Positions 43,234 through 54,497 of a stretch of 64,000 bases of DNA are shown here, piece by piece (position 1 is the first letter of the stretch; every line of letters begins with the position of its first letter). Both the position numbers and the translations under genes were made by a program. Origin of the DNA: Corticium candelabrum (taxonomy: Eukaryota; Porifera; Homoscleromorpha; Homosclerophorida; Plakinidae); assembly GCF_963422355.1 (NCBI RefSeq), contig NC_085093.1:2850003-2914002 (forward strand). The letters are read 5' to 3'. Below the pieces are notes generated by a model. The model was not told where the DNA came from, searched no databases, and saw nothing but the letters and a program-made list of their open reading frames with translations.

Positions 43234-46085
43234 CTCTTGACTTCGCCAGTCGGCTGATTCAACTGGAGGCGACAAAGACTGTAATCGCTGAACTGTATGC
43301 GAAGACTTTGTCGCAATTGCGATTCAAGAGGGGAGTAAAAGAATCCGTTTCACGTCACTCTGCCGCCAAGAGAGTAGATCTAACAGCCAGCCCATCTGAA
43401 GCATCTCTGAATCCCAATATCCATGAAAAGGTACGCTTACACCACACGCATTCACAGGTCCTGTACGCGTGCAATCGTACTTAGTTAGAAATTTTTTCAT
43501 AACTACAGAAACGTTTCTGGTAAACCTGCTGCCGGTAACGGTCATTCCCCTGCCATCCGCTCCTTGTTTGCACAGAGTGCGGCTGGAAGGCGCCAAGATG
43601 CCGTCCCACGTCTGTTTTCTGAAAAGCAGCGGCGGCGTATACTTCCGAAGGGCATCACTGGCATCCCAGTGCCAGTTAGTTCGTCTCCTCAACGTCCTCG
43701 TAAGTTTATCGAAGCATCTTCCTTGTTACTTCGTCGTCATAAGCTAAATTCATTTCTTTCAGGGACAATGACTTCAATGGCGCCTGCTAGACAATGCTTC
43801 TTTGTAGAGCCTAATGCTCCGCCCACTTCAGTGCCTCCTACTCAAGCTGAGCTCGTCGTTTCTGGATCTGAATCCAATCGTCTGGCTTCTCTTGGCTGCT
43901 CAAGATTTGAAGAGACTGACGATCATGCTCCAGTAGAAACGTTTACGTCAACGAAATCTAGCCTTCAATCCACTGTGAAGGTAATGTCGCAGTCGTTGTA
44001 GCGTGTGCGTATGTAGTTGTGTAGTGTGTTGTTCTTCACCAGGTTACGTTGGTGTATCCCTCCAAGGAGAGAGAGGTGACACTAAGTGAAGACCTTCACG
44101 GTTTAGGGCGTGCTCTGGCACTAAGGAAGCCGGATAAAATTGCAAGAGCTGCCATCAAACACTCGCAAGTTTTTTCTTGTTTAGTGCAAAATATGTGTAA
44201 GATTGTAAACAGGGAGTGTGAGGCTATCTGTCGACCTTCCTCCAGAAGCTTGTTTCGAGACTCCTCGTATGAGGCGATGTTGTCTTTCACTATCAGCAGA
44301 ACAGCTCAGGATCTACAGACACATACACCTACTCTCTGGAAACTGCTAAGGGCAGCCATCAGCCATGATTCCAGCATGATGGAAAGAAGTAGCAGACATA
44401 TTGCACATGCAGTGATGGCTTCATCATGTCTTTTGAAAGCTCGAAACAGATACATGTCGTCTGTGCAATCTGTTGTCAGTGTTGTCCTGTTCAACTCAGG
44501 AGCCAAGAAAAGAGCTTACAACAGACTGAATCATTTGGGAATCTCCATGTCACACAAGAGGACTTTAAGAAAGATTAGAGCAATGGCCAAGAACTATAAC
44601 TCTGTCATGCTGTCTTGGAAGGCGAGCATAGAGAGCCATGTTGCAATACAGTCCTCCATTCCAGAGGTTCTATCTGTTGCAGGTTCTTTACCTGTTGCTA
44701 CCTGTGTCTTGCCTGCTTTTGACAAGACGAATTCTGACTTGAATAGTTCTGAGAATTATCTGTCTTCTTCGTCATCTTCACATAGCGTGGAAACAGAGGA
44801 GGGCAATGATGAGATGCAAGACCTGTCACAGAAAAGCTTTCAAGTCACAGGAGACAATCTAGACATTTCAATTAAGACAAAGTACATGTCCATTGATCGA
44901 CGAAACAAGTTATTGCACTGGTTTAATGTTATTGCTAGCAATGAACGTGTCATCAATGCTGACCTGGCAACATCAAGACCTAGGTGTTCAATTTTGTCTG
45001 TCCCGGACACTGCTTTCCTGCCATCAGTGCAAGAGAATGAGAAGCTTCGTGAGGAATTCGCAATTTTGGTGGAGAGGATCTTGGTCAAATATTTGCCTGC
45101 TTTTGCTCTCTTTGAAAACTACGTGTGTAAGCACATCATGCACAAGTTTTCCAAGGAAGCAAGCCAACAGTCTGAACAGCATTGTCTGGGTCTCCTTCAG
45201 TTTGATGAAAACAAAGACATGCTTCAAATTTGACACATATCAGCAAAATGTATGTCCCTCATTTTTATAAAGATCAGCGAGAAGAACGTATTCCAGAAGC
45301 ACCTTTGCATCGAGTACAGTTTGGAGGTGATCAGCTGACTGCTGAAAGAATCAGGAATTGTCAAAAAGCCATCATTAATGGATCAAGCCCATTTGAGAGA
45401 CTGGAAGGTGTCTTTACCCATGCAGAAGATTTCCATTGCATGGTGAATTTTGTGAATCTCATCTTTGCGAAGTTCTATGACTCTCGTAGCATGAAGGATA
45501 TGGGAACTATGTATCAACTACGAAACCAACTTAGGGAAGGACACCACTAAACGCTATAGATCTTGCAATGCATTTTTGAATGATGTGCTTGATGGTTATA
45601 TTGTAGCTTGTGCTGTGGTCCATTTTAACATGCGAGATGTGGAAGACATTGCTGCTCCCCCAGGCATGCCAAAGAGTTCAGAAGCTGCCTGGTTCCACGA
45701 GGAAGTGCTAAGGTTGGTTGATCACTATGTGCTGCAGTGGACAGAAGCTAGTCATGATAGAGGTAGATTCCTGGAATCCACTCAGACAGTAGAGCGAGGT
45801 AGTGCAGTGGCTGTATTTGCTGATGGTCATGTTGTTGATTTTGAGAACACAAGCATCCCAGTGAGTGTTCAGTGTAGCACTTCAGATCATCCAGCTTCAG
45901 AAGCCTGTTCTGTTGTTCAGTCATCAAATTCAACAACATTTCAACAAGTGCAGGATGATGACTACAGAAGTGGACTTTGGGCACTTTTGAGTAGATTGAG
46001 GTCATTGCAGCAACTGCAAGGTATTGAACACCAGGTACATGCTCAGCCAAGTGCTGTAACCCTTCCAGCCAGGGACATGTGGCAG

Positions 46086-46170
46086 TCACAGCAGCAGCAG
46101 CAACAACAACAACAGCAGCAGCAGCAACAACAACAACAGCAACAACAACAACAGCAACAACAACAACAAC
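46086..46170 (+). repeat. CAG/CAA repeat encoding polyglutamine
   Basis: About 28 mixed CAG and CAA codons within the E2 transposase frame, encoding an uninterrupted Gln run just before its C2H2-like finger. Mixed codons make it less prone to slip than pure CAG. Confidence 0.95.
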
Positions 46171-46922
46171 TAGAAAGAGTAACATCTTGGTTTTGTAGAG
46201 AACCTGGATGCAATGCAGTGTTTAGCTCCATCGATGCACGACAAGCACATGAACTCCAACTACACTTTGTCTCCATCTTTGAATCATCAGATTCAGTTGA
46301 GAGAGCTGCAGCAGCAGACGGTAATCAATCCTTTACTCTTGAGGACCATATATTTAATTACCACTCAAATTTTATGAAAATGGCCTTACTGGAAAGGAAT
46401 TCCCAAGATGCTGTTGGAGAAATGGATGGTGAAAGACTGTATCGCTTATGGAAATTTAAAATGCTTCATTTTAAGGAGGCTGGCAGAACAAAGTATGGCT
46501 TAGAAGCATTTTATTTCGTAGCAGATCAGCTTTCACTGCTTAGCCCACACGAGGCCCATCGCCAACTGTGGAACAGAGGCTTCAACCTTCGAGGTGGTGC
46601 TGGTAACAACGTTCCGTTAGACTTGATGGTTGAACACAACAATAACACCATCAAAGAATTGATCTTCAACCAGGGTGCCAACGTATCCTTTGAATCTGCA
46701 CAGCTGGTAAGCCAGGCCTCACAAGGCATAGAAGCTGTGCTGGATAATCTGGATGTTTCACTTGAAGTTGGCAAAGAATCTAGCAAACATGCCAGAGTGG
46801 ACAAACAGAAGGATGTTTTTAGAATAGCTCAGGAGATTCTACACCAAAGATGGGTGTGTATTGTCCTGGACGTTTCTATAAATCATTTATGGGGATGGAG
46901 CGTGATGTCTTGCACAAACTGA

Positions 46923-47438
46923 AGCCATCATCACTGCTCTCTAGGATCAGAACTCAACATTGTTTCATGGTCTTTCTAATAGGATCACTGCTACATTTGA
47001 TCATGTTGCCTTAGAGTTATATTTGCACATAATGTTTGGTAGTTGCTTCTTGTCTAGAAGGTGTAGTTGAAATACAAATCCATGTAGATGCAGTAGTTGT
47101 GATGTAGGGATTGGCAGTTGTATGTAACAAGGGAACAAGTATCAATAAGTTGCTTGGTAGAAGACTATATTGTCAGATTGACAGCAAAGGAATACAAAAG
47201 TTCTTTACTAAAATTTTTCCAAGAGTATAATTATTGCACCCACCGACTCCTCAACGCTGCAGGCACTCTTGTGGTAGAAGAATTGACTGAACCATGATGA
47301 CTCATGCTGAAGCAACGTGGTTCCACAAGGTGGACACACAAATTTGCGAATATTATATATATTTATATCTACAGATGATATAGCTGAAACTGGAAGATAC
47401 TAGAACAAACTGATTAATTCAACAACGGAATATCTATA
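46923..47438. other. Space between the convergent E2 genes
   Basis: AT-rich, no gene. It presumably holds both 3' UTRs. AATAAA-like signals are not clear enough to call. Confidence 0.5.
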
Positions 47439-49206
47439 CTACTCATAAGTTAATACATAGTTAATTAAATCAATTATGTCTTTTGATTGACTGTCATTCA
47501 ACTCTGGTACCAAATTCAAAATGTCCTCCCACTGACTAAAATTAGTCAGGTTGGACAAAATCTCATGGATGCAATCATCTGAAATGGGTCTAACATGAGT
47601 ACATGATGAATATTGTGGCTGCTGTACTGATGATGTAAATATCTCTTCTTCCATTTCTTTATACTCAAGAAGGGCTGTCTGAATTAAGGCAATGTGAGGC
47701 AGTGAAACGGGTCTATGTGATCTATGATGAACACCATCCCTGACCTCCTGATGATGACTGTTCCAAAAGATATCCTGTATACCAGAACAATCTGATGGTT
47801 TTGCACAGCTACACGTTCTTGCACACACATCACAACATTGGTGTTGAGTTTCTGGTTGCACAGGGGGTGCACCAAAGGGTAACAACAGCAATTTCCGACG
47901 GCATGTGTCGGAATCAAACAAATATTGTCGCATTTCAAAATCAATGTGCTGCAGCTGCTGGCCATGATAATACAAAACGGCTCTGCTTTGTCCACCATCT
48001 CTGCCACACCGACCTATCTCCTGCATATAGCTTTCCAGAGTATTGGCTGGTCCCCAGTGAACAACTGTATGCAATCCTTTCACATCAATTCCTAAGCCTA
48101 GGGCATTTGTGGCAAATACCACTCTGCACTTGCCATCAACAGCTCTCAGAGATGTCAATATTGCCTCCTTGTTAGCTTCAGGGGTGCTGGAGTGATACAT
48201 TTCCACAAGCCGATTCTCAACCAAAGTTTCACCCTCTGGAGAGAAAGCCCTCTTACCAAGAGTGTGTTTGAAGTGCAAATACAATGACGCACAGGCATTC
48301 TGAGTTCTGCAGTACACCAGTACTCTGGGGCAGGCCACTCCTAACGTCTGAATCATTCTTAGAAGCCAGTCGAAAGTTGTCTCAAAGTCGGGAGCTACTC
48401 TTTTGACTGAGAGATGGACGTTTGGCCTATCAGGACTCTTCACAATTTCGACAGCATTGCGGAGTCCTAATGCTAATGTGAGAGCTTTCCTTGTGGATGC
48501 AGAGGCAGTTGCAGTTAGCGCCAAGCACGGGACATCCAACAACGACCTCAGCTCGCCAACCAGGCCACACCATACGCGAAATGGTTCCTCTTCCTCACTA
48601 ACGTTCTGACATGCAGTGCCCCTACAATAAATGAATTTCACATCACCAATTGCGACTACAAAACGCAGAGAAAGACAGGATTTTGCCTTACCACTGAACT
48701 CCTGTGTGAGCTTCGTCCATTACCACGGCCACGAACCGCTCTCTCAACTCTTTTGCTTGTAAGGCGCATCACCACTCGCGTGAGCCGACAAGCACTTCGG
48801 GGCTTACATAGACATAGGGGAATTTCCCTACCTTGATAGCAGCGTCTGACGAATCCGACTCACCAACAAAGGCAGCTGCAAACCCTTTGCGCTTTAAAAT
48901 AGCGACCTGATCTCTCATCAGCGACTTCAATGGAGTCACCACAAGCACCACAGAATCCGCGGGATATTGCCGGAAGCCATTGGCTGCTAGTCGGGCACAA
49001 ACGTGCGGGAGAAGATGAAAAATTAGCGACTTTCCAAAGCCCGTAGGAAAGCACGCGAAGACGTCCCGTCTACCGACTAGGAGGCGAAGAGATAGCATCT
49101 GCAGTGGCTTCAAATTCTGCACGCCGAAATCGAACAGAGTCAAAACGCTGGACACGGCAGTTGCAATGGCTTCATCGTCAGGCATTGCTCGGAAGTCATC
49201 CATCAT
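47439..49206 (-). pseudogene. E2 RecQ-like SF2 DNA helicase, one nonsense codon
   Basis: Exon 1 (49,206 to about 48,691): Q-like FGVQNLKPLQMLSL, motif I FACFPTGFGKSLIF (A site), Ia VVTPLKSLMRDQVA, VSPEVLVGSREW, then in-frame TGA at about 48,769, then FVAVVMDEAHTGVQW (motif II). A GTAAGG donor and a TATTGTAG acceptor (about 48,690-48,623) lead to exon 2: motif III CLALTATAS, IV VLVYCRTQNA, V VVFATNALGLGID, VI YMQEIGRCGRDGG, and a RecQ zinc cluster (CRRKL, CCDVCARTC). It is open to 47,439. All catalytic motifs are preserved; only the TGA blocks the full protein. It is convergent with the transposase and within the same TIRs and TSD, so it belongs to the element, not the host. Confidence 0.87.
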
Positions 49207-49430
49207 AACTACCAGACAACAAGGACGGCCAGGCCACTCGTACGCTCACACACTAACACCTTAGCAAGCGTAATTGCGATCACTTACCTCACCTGCATAC
49301 GCAATAGCGTCGTCCTGCTGCGTTGCTATTAGCATTCTCATCACCGATTGGCCACCTTCCTGAATGCGTGGGTTTTGATTGGCGCGGTTGCAATTGAGCG
49401 AACAAGAGCCCTCCTCTTCCGAATCGGCGA

Positions 49431-49515
49431 AGTCCCCAGACCGCTTTTTTCTCCCCGCCCTCTCACTCGCCCTTCCCGCCCCCTCACGTGCAAAAGCGGT
49501 CTGGCTCCGAGGCTA
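49431..49515. repeat. E2 right terminal inverted repeat
   Basis: Complement of the left end, finishing GGCTCCGAGGCTA before the CTGCTTACA duplication. Confidence 0.9.
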
Positions 49516-49524
49516 CTGCTTACA

Positions 49525-50362
49525 TAACCACTTATCTGTAAATCATATCGTAACCATAACGTTTTAATAGACTAATGGTGTTTGATATGCAAAAACCTTA
49601 TCCTCCTGGGTGTGTCTTAGTTACATGCTATGTTTAGTGTCTACAAGAAATCCGGGCTCTTGCACTTTCAAATGATGCCAAGATCGTCGCTTACTGACGA
49701 AGGACACAGGAGTTATAGCGATGTTTTTAAATACACAGTGAAAGCGAACAGAGACTAGTTGTACGGTATCCGTAGGCGCCTCGCTTTCGTGAGCAACACG
49801 TCCAACAGACCGTTTACTTAAACGCCGAGTCCTAGCTATACAATACGTATTTGTTGAAACCCTAGCTGTCATGGAAGTAAACATGCAAACTTCCTAGTAG
49901 TTTAGATTACGTCTATAGGCCTGGTATAGGTAGTCGTCGTTTTGTGATCGTGATCAAGACAATTGAAATGTACAGTCTAGGTATGCACTCAGTTCCGTTG
50001 TAACGACAGTGGTATGGTATTTACTCACATAGAAATTGATATCAACAAACATTGACTATCAACAGTGTTAGATGCAGCACAGTGGAGTAAAGGATTGATA
50101 GTATGGGACGTGTGAATAGTTGGCTAGAGGTGGCATTCAACACCTGCAGGTGTTTCTTGGTTGTCAAGTACACACAATCCCTAGTTACAATACAAAAGGA
50201 TGGGGCGACGAAAGTTCAGGAAGCGTTTTCTTCGCCATTTGGGTACTTGCACGAATCGTTCCTAGACTCATCTGTAGTCGGACACGGAAACGATTTTTTA
50301 AGGTAGGTCCTATCATGAAACGTGGTCGTGGGGAGAAGAAATTTGAGATTTGTGTGTACACA
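49525..50362. other. B-side copy of the 23,950-24,568 block
   Basis: From about 49,757 it matches unit A. No gene recognised; the shared minus-strand reading (MFTSMTARVSTNTYCIARTR) is noted but unassigned. Confidence 0.55.
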
Positions 50363-51930
50363 TCTATATCTATAAAGGAAAATAGGCCCATGTGAGAAGC
50401 CATTTTGAATTTTTCTTTCGTAATTGCTCGCAAACTGCTATTCCTTTCCGGTCCTCCTTTAGCACATGACCTTCTCTACTTTCGTAAAGCAACTGGTGGT
50501 CTTCGCGGTAACCAGTACCCTGTACTTTGCTTTGTGTTGGTTTCGTTTTTAAATCGTGACGTCACAAAGAGTTTGTTCCCTATGCGCTCGCAAACCGCTG
50601 CACTTCCTCGCTTCTCCTTTAGCATGCGGACTTTTCTCAGTTTGGAATAGCAACTGGTGACGTTTTCGGTAGTCTGTGTCCTATACCTAGGCTTTGCTGG
50701 CGTTCATCTGTACTTCTTGATGTCATCCTATGCCTACTCATTGTTGCGTCACCTATTGTGACGTCACAAACGCTCTGCTGTTTTGGCTAAAACGCGACAA
50801 GAAGTTGTCATTACAACAAACCCGCCTGTACACTGTCAAAGTGCCTCCCAAAAAGCGCTCTCTGTCTGCTATTTCGTCAAAGGCAAAGCGACGAAAGTTA
50901 TCACTGCGAAAGGAGAAAGATAACGAAGCTACTCGCCGGCTTGACTCACAGCGCCAGCGCAGTGCCCGTCGACGGATCGCGAAAGCTACAACTAAAACTT
51001 CTTCTCCAGTCAACGAAAGAGTTAACGATGAGCACCGCTGTCTTTCTCAACACGCGCCTAACACGTGCGTCAATAGTCACGTACTTCTAAAATATTCTTA
51101 TGCTTTCTAACCAAATTGTTTCCTATTTAGAACTGTGTCTATGTAGGCAATGCATACCGTCATCAATGCTTATGGAAGTTCATAGTTATAGCAATACCAC
51201 AAACGGTCCTTTGGCGTACAGGTTCTCCTCTATCTTGCATGCCGCCGTCATTTACTAAACGTTTCTATTAGATATCTTACACTAAAGTCTACTCCTAACA
51301 ACATTGGCAAAATGAACATCAAGTGCAAACATTGCGAAGCACTGACATGGAAGAAGGAACCACCAGGCATCTGCTGCAGTGGCGGAAAAGATTTGTTACC
51401 CGCCATACCCAAACCGCCTACCCATTGGTCGATCTCCTTTTGGAACAATCGGTTGAAGCGCAGCATTTTCTCTCAAACACGCGAGCGTCTAACTCGGCTT
51501 TTCAGTTGACGTTCTTTGGATGCGATGAAATTAAAGCTCGCACCAGTTGGAATCCCTGTTTCAAAGTTCTATCATTCAAATCTATCATTCTATCGGAAGT
51601 CTTGCTCCTCCAAAAAATTCTGCTGCTAAATTTGCTCAAATTTACTTTGTCGGTGGTGTTATGGCCAACATGATCCACGAACCATGCGGACCGCTCAACA
51701 AAAAATCGCCTTGCATGGTTGACAACTACTGCTAGAAGCATTTTCCAAAGAATTTCTGCCGTGAAACTCAATGCTCCAATGACGGATATCCACTTTATCG
51801 TCGTCCATGGGTGTCTCCGCTTAGATAACCGAATTTTTTTATGCCCCAAGAGTCTAGACGCTGGAATTGTGCTAGTTAACTTAATTAATAAATTGGCCCG
51901 GGGGAAGAACGGGCTACATGACTTCTATAT
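50363..51930 (+). mobile_element. Helitron relic
   Basis: Starts TCTATATCTATAAAGG after an A, a common Helitron 5' end. Near the right edge a GC hairpin (GCCCGGGGGAAGAACGGGC, about 51,896) is followed after about a dozen bases by CTTCTA, in the position of the Helitron 3' terminus. There are no TIRs and no target duplication, as expected for rolling-circle elements. The unit A paralogue has only microsatellite here. Protein remnants inside support the call. The exact 3' end is uncertain because canonical CTRR is not present. Confidence 0.65.
50730..51860 (+). pseudogene. Helitron Rep/helicase N-terminal fragments
   Basis: 50,880-51,000 encodes a basic region (RRLDSQRQRSARRRIAKA) like Helitron protein N-termini. 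51,312-51,420 gives IKCKHCEALTWKKEPPGICC and GGKDLLPAIPKPP. In other frames, HFLSNTRASNSAFQLTFFG and YHSIGSLAPPKNSAAKFAQI follow. These recall the Helitron_like_N segment that precedes the Rep domain. Frames change at about 51,420 and 51,560. The Rep and Pif1 helicase domains are absent. Confidence 0.7.
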
Positions 51931-52552
51931 ATATATGTAAATATTTATATATTTACAATTGTATAATTATAAATACATAAATATATATACCAAAAGCTCG
52001 ATGGAGACCCATATAGGACCACGCCCATTTCTGTTGTGCTACCCGGATTAGAAGCCTCGCTACGCTCGGCAATTTATAGCACCTAGATTATTTTTTATTA
52101 AGCATTTAAGCGTATTACATACAAAGAAAGAAAAATTTCGTCATGACGCGGCGGTATGGTCTGGCTACACGAGACTAAACTCCTTGCGTTTTTTATGATA
52201 TGAGTCAGAAAATGTCACAGAGACGTCTATGAACTTAACCATTTGATGAAATAGAGTCCAAACCCTACTATACATATTTAGTTGTACAGCATCTTTGCCA
52301 TGATATCCACTGCAAACGATACGAGTTACAAAACTGTAAAATCCATTAATCAGTAAAGTTATGTTTCATAAAATTTTATGCAGCAATGTACTAGTAGCAA
52401 AGAATACATGTATGAAATCGATTGTTGCAAACTCACTTTTACAAAAACAAAAACTAAAAATCAGCTTTTTAATTAACATAATCACAATAACAATGACAAC
52501 TACCAATGAAATCTATAACTGTCGCTTTAGTGTTGTAGAGTGGCAGTTCAAT
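51931..52552. other. End of the B-side block and TRAF-C 3' flank
   Basis: An AT-rich stretch, then (to 52,072) the end of the block shared with 26,453-26,522, then sequence matching 23,277-23,550 (unit 3' flank, with the relic end GTCTGGCTACACGAGACTA at 52,159-52,177), then the TRAF 3' flank. No gene. Confidence 0.65.
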
Positions 52553-54283
52553 TTAATTCTTCATATGAATAGTCAGTTCACAAACAATAGAGTCGTCCTT
52601 AATATAGTGATGAGACTCTAAACGTTTGTGAGAGACCAACCTTGGCTCACCCCATCCAGATGCCTTCATTCCGATTCCAAGATTCAATGCATTCTTGTAG
52701 GGAGGTGAACACCAATGAACAACATTCACTCCTGCTAGTTGTTGATCAATAATTGCAAGACCAAACGAAAATGGAAAAGGCCAAACAAGCCTCTCATCAA
52801 ACTCTCCACGACTTGGAAACAGATAAACACCAACATAGTTCTCAAAAGTCTTGGCATCAATAACATCAACTGGATAGACTTCAAGATACAGATGATACCC
52901 AGGGTATACATAGAATGGACTGCTCTCAATCGAATTTTCACCTGGTTTCTCTAATTTTGCTTGTATGACTTTCTCAGACCAGTTCTCTATTCTCCATTTG
53001 TGCACAAACTTGCTAGCAGTTAAAACAGGTGGAAGAAAATATTTCCTTCTGATCAATTCTTCACACAACTGTGATTCCACCTCTGACAGTCTACCTTCTG
53101 TGCCTGCCAATTTCTGTTCACTACTAGTAGTCTCCAACTTGTGTTCAGTTATCTCCAATTTCTGTTCAGTTTTCTCCCACTTCTGTTCAGTTTTCTTCAA
53201 CTTCTGTTCAGTTTTCTCCAACTTCAGTTCAGTTTTCTCCAACTTCTGTTCAGTATTCTCCCACTTCTGTTCAGTTTTCTCCAACTTCTGTTCAGTTTTC
53301 TCCCACTTCTGTTCAGTTTTCTCCAACTTCTGTTCAGTATTCTCCAACTTCTGTTCAGTTTTCTCCAACTTCTGTTCAGTATTCTCCAACTTCTGTTCAG
53401 TTTTCTCCCACTTCTGTTCAGTTTTCTCCCACTTCTGTTCAGTTTTCTCCAACTTCTGTTCAGTTTTCTTCCACTTCTGTTCAGTTTTTTCCAACTTCTG
53501 TTCAGTTTTCTCCAACTTCTGTTTAGTATTCTCCAACTTTAATTTGGTTGTTCTTAGTTCCTTGGCAATCAGACTAAGATGGTTAGCTGTGTTACTTTCT
53601 ATGTGCATTAACAGTTCATGACGTTTTCCTTCAAACTGACACCCATTATCACTAAAATCACAACTAAGAATACTGTTTGGACAATTTCCTTGCCTGCCAG
53701 TATGATCTTCCATCTGACCCCTTGCCAATGTTTGCCCACACGAGTAGATGCAGCCAACAGGATACAGGAGACATGTCAGGTGATGAGCTGCAAGATCCAT
53801 CCATTCCATTGTGGCACTGCAATAATCACAACTAGTGACTCTCCTTTCACACAGTCTTTCCTTGTGATTTTTCATTTCCTTTCGCATCACCATTTCTCCG
53901 CATTTGTTTTCACACGTTTCTTCAACATATTCACATTCCTTCTCATGAGTCTCTCTGTTTCTCAACTCCCCAACCCATTCACAACCTTTCTCATGTCGAT
54001 CACATTTGATCATCAAATTCAGTATCTCTCGTTTCAGCGCATTGTTGGAAAAAATCTCCGATTCCGTCAACCGCTCCCTACACGAAGGGCAAGAAGTGTA
54101 ACACTCGACCCGTGCAGGTACCGCTCCTTCTAGCGGCAAGTCTGCAAAACAATTTGCACAAAAGTGATGGCCACAATCTGTGAGTTTCGGTTCTCGTAAA
54201 ACTAGAAAGCAAATGGGGCACAAAAACCTATCAGCGACAGTTTCAACAAACACAGCATCGAAGCCTCTCTCCTCAGCCGCCAT
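52553..54283 (-). CDS. TRAF-like protein copy C, with a greatly expanded coiled coil
   Basis: Open for about 576 aa from ATG 54,283 (MAAEERG). RING (CPIC near 22, [13 protein letters not shown]), TRAF zinc fingers (about 90-230), a coiled coil of about 150 residues made of some 20 seven-residue units of the form E-K-T-E-Q-K-L/W, and a MATH domain (about 430-576, [10 protein letters not shown] to CELTIHMKN). A longer coiled coil would lengthen the stalk and could alter trimer stability. It is divergent to KLHL-C, 214 bp apart. Sequence outside the stalk is very close to copy A, so stalk expansion is the main difference. Confidence 0.92.
   Translation of the reverse strand: MAAEERGFDAVFVETVADRFLCPICFLVLREPKLTDCGHHFCANCFADLPLEGAVPARVECYTSCPSCRERLTESEIFSNNALKREILNLMIKCDRHEKGCEWVGELRNRETHEKECEYVEETCENKCGEMVMRKEMKNHKERLCERRVTSCDYCSATMEWMDLAAHHLTCLLYPVGCIYSCGQTLARGQMEDHTGRQGNCPNSILSCDFSDNGCQFEGKRHELLMHIESNTANHLSLIAKELRTTKLKLENTKQKLEKTEQKLEKTEQKWKKTEQKLEKTEQKWEKTEQKWEKTEQKLENTEQKLEKTEQKLENTEQKLEKTEQKWEKTEQKLEKTEQKWENTEQKLEKTELKLEKTEQKLKKTEQKWEKTEQKLEITEHKLETTSSEQKLAGTEGRLSEVESQLCEELIRRKYFLPPVLTASKFVHKWRIENWSEKVIQAKLEKPGENSIESSPFYVYPGYHLYLEVYPVDVIDAKTFENYVGVYLFPSRGEFDERLVWPFPFSFGLAIIDQQLAGVNVVHWCSPPYKNALNLGIGMKASGWGEPRLVSHKRLESHHYIKDDSIVCELTIHMKN
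53140..53545. repeat. 21-bp coding minisatellite (heptad-encoding)
   Basis: About 19-20 tandem copies of a 21-bp unit (TTCTGTTCAGTTTTCTCCAA type on the + strand) that encode one coiled-coil heptad each on the minus strand. Variants swap AAC/CAC (Leu/Trp position d) and TTT/TAT (Lys/Asn). Copy A has three units at 715-775 and copy B about four diverged ones. Confidence 0.95.
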
Positions 54284-54497
54284 GTTGCACACAAGAACAC
54301 GTGCTCATGAGGAAAACGTAAGTAGACAGATTGATGCACCACTTCCAGACTTAGTCCATACACCAGCTCGATCTCAATAATCATATACGACTACCGTACT
54401 GCAAACGTGCGGTATAACCAGCTGCAAGCAAGACAAACTAAGTGACTTACACAGACACACGGGCTTCAGAGTAACTCAAACTCCCGGATGTAGTGCG
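54284..54497. promoter_or_regulatory. Divergent promoter between TRAF-C and KLHL-C
   Basis: A 214-bp head-to-head gap, alignable with the two others but about 40 bp shorter. Confidence 0.6.

Larger units (their letters stand above)
42239..46922 (+). pseudogene. E2 putative transposase (DUF6589-like), interrupted
   Basis: Starts at ATG 42,239 with a ZAD-like zinc finger (KCRSCGSK, then FVCHSCRGKL). After the nested MITE it resumes at 43,243 (FASRLIQLEATKTVIAEL, one frame off). Exon-like blocks end at 43,431 and follow at 43,576, 43,764 and 44,043, each with GT/AG borders. The core shares motifs with E1: LNHLGISMSH (44,530), TGDNLDI (44,851), GGDQLTAERIR (45,326), EDFHCMVNF (45,427), and PLDLMVEHNN (46,616). 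Between them lie a polyQ run and a C2H2-like finger (CREPGC with HELQLH). Single-base frameshifts near 45,230 and 45,540 break it. Candidate catalytic acids are the D of GDN, the D of GDQ and the E of VEH (inference). Confidence 0.75.
42030..49515. mobile_element. E2: helicase-bearing DNA transposon with hairpin termini and 9-bp TSD
   Basis: A 7486-bp element with perfect 9-bp direct repeats CTGCTTACA at 42,021-42,029 and 49,516-49,524. Its terminal inverted repeats (42,030-42,100, 49,431-49,515) start TAGCCTCGGAGCCAGACCGC and fold through CCAGACCGCTTTT and AAAAGCGGTCTGG. It carries a DUF6589-like putative transposase (+) and a RecQ-like helicase (-) tail to tail, as in E1. A related MITE is nested in the first exon. 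The gene pair resembles helicase-bearing Academ (AcademH) elements as I remember them; Academ elements are usually described with 3-4 bp duplications, so 9 bp does not fit. Confidence 0.85.

Noticed and set aside
43324-43692. Minus-strand ORF of 122 aa
   Set aside because: Antisense to exon-like blocks of the E2 transposase; no recognisable domain.
46086-46170. PolyQ tract as a disease-type expandable repeat in a host gene
   Set aside because: It is inside a broken transposase, and CAA codons interrupt the CAG run.
47439-49206. RecQ helicase as a host gene
   Set aside because: It lies within TIRs and a 9-bp duplication, convergent with a transposase, and a second copy sits in the same arrangement in E1.
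53618-54133. Plus-strand ORFs opposite the TRAF genes (also 855-1298 and 27,814-28,329)
   Set aside because: Antisense shadows of the zinc-finger region; conservation follows the TRAF coding strand.
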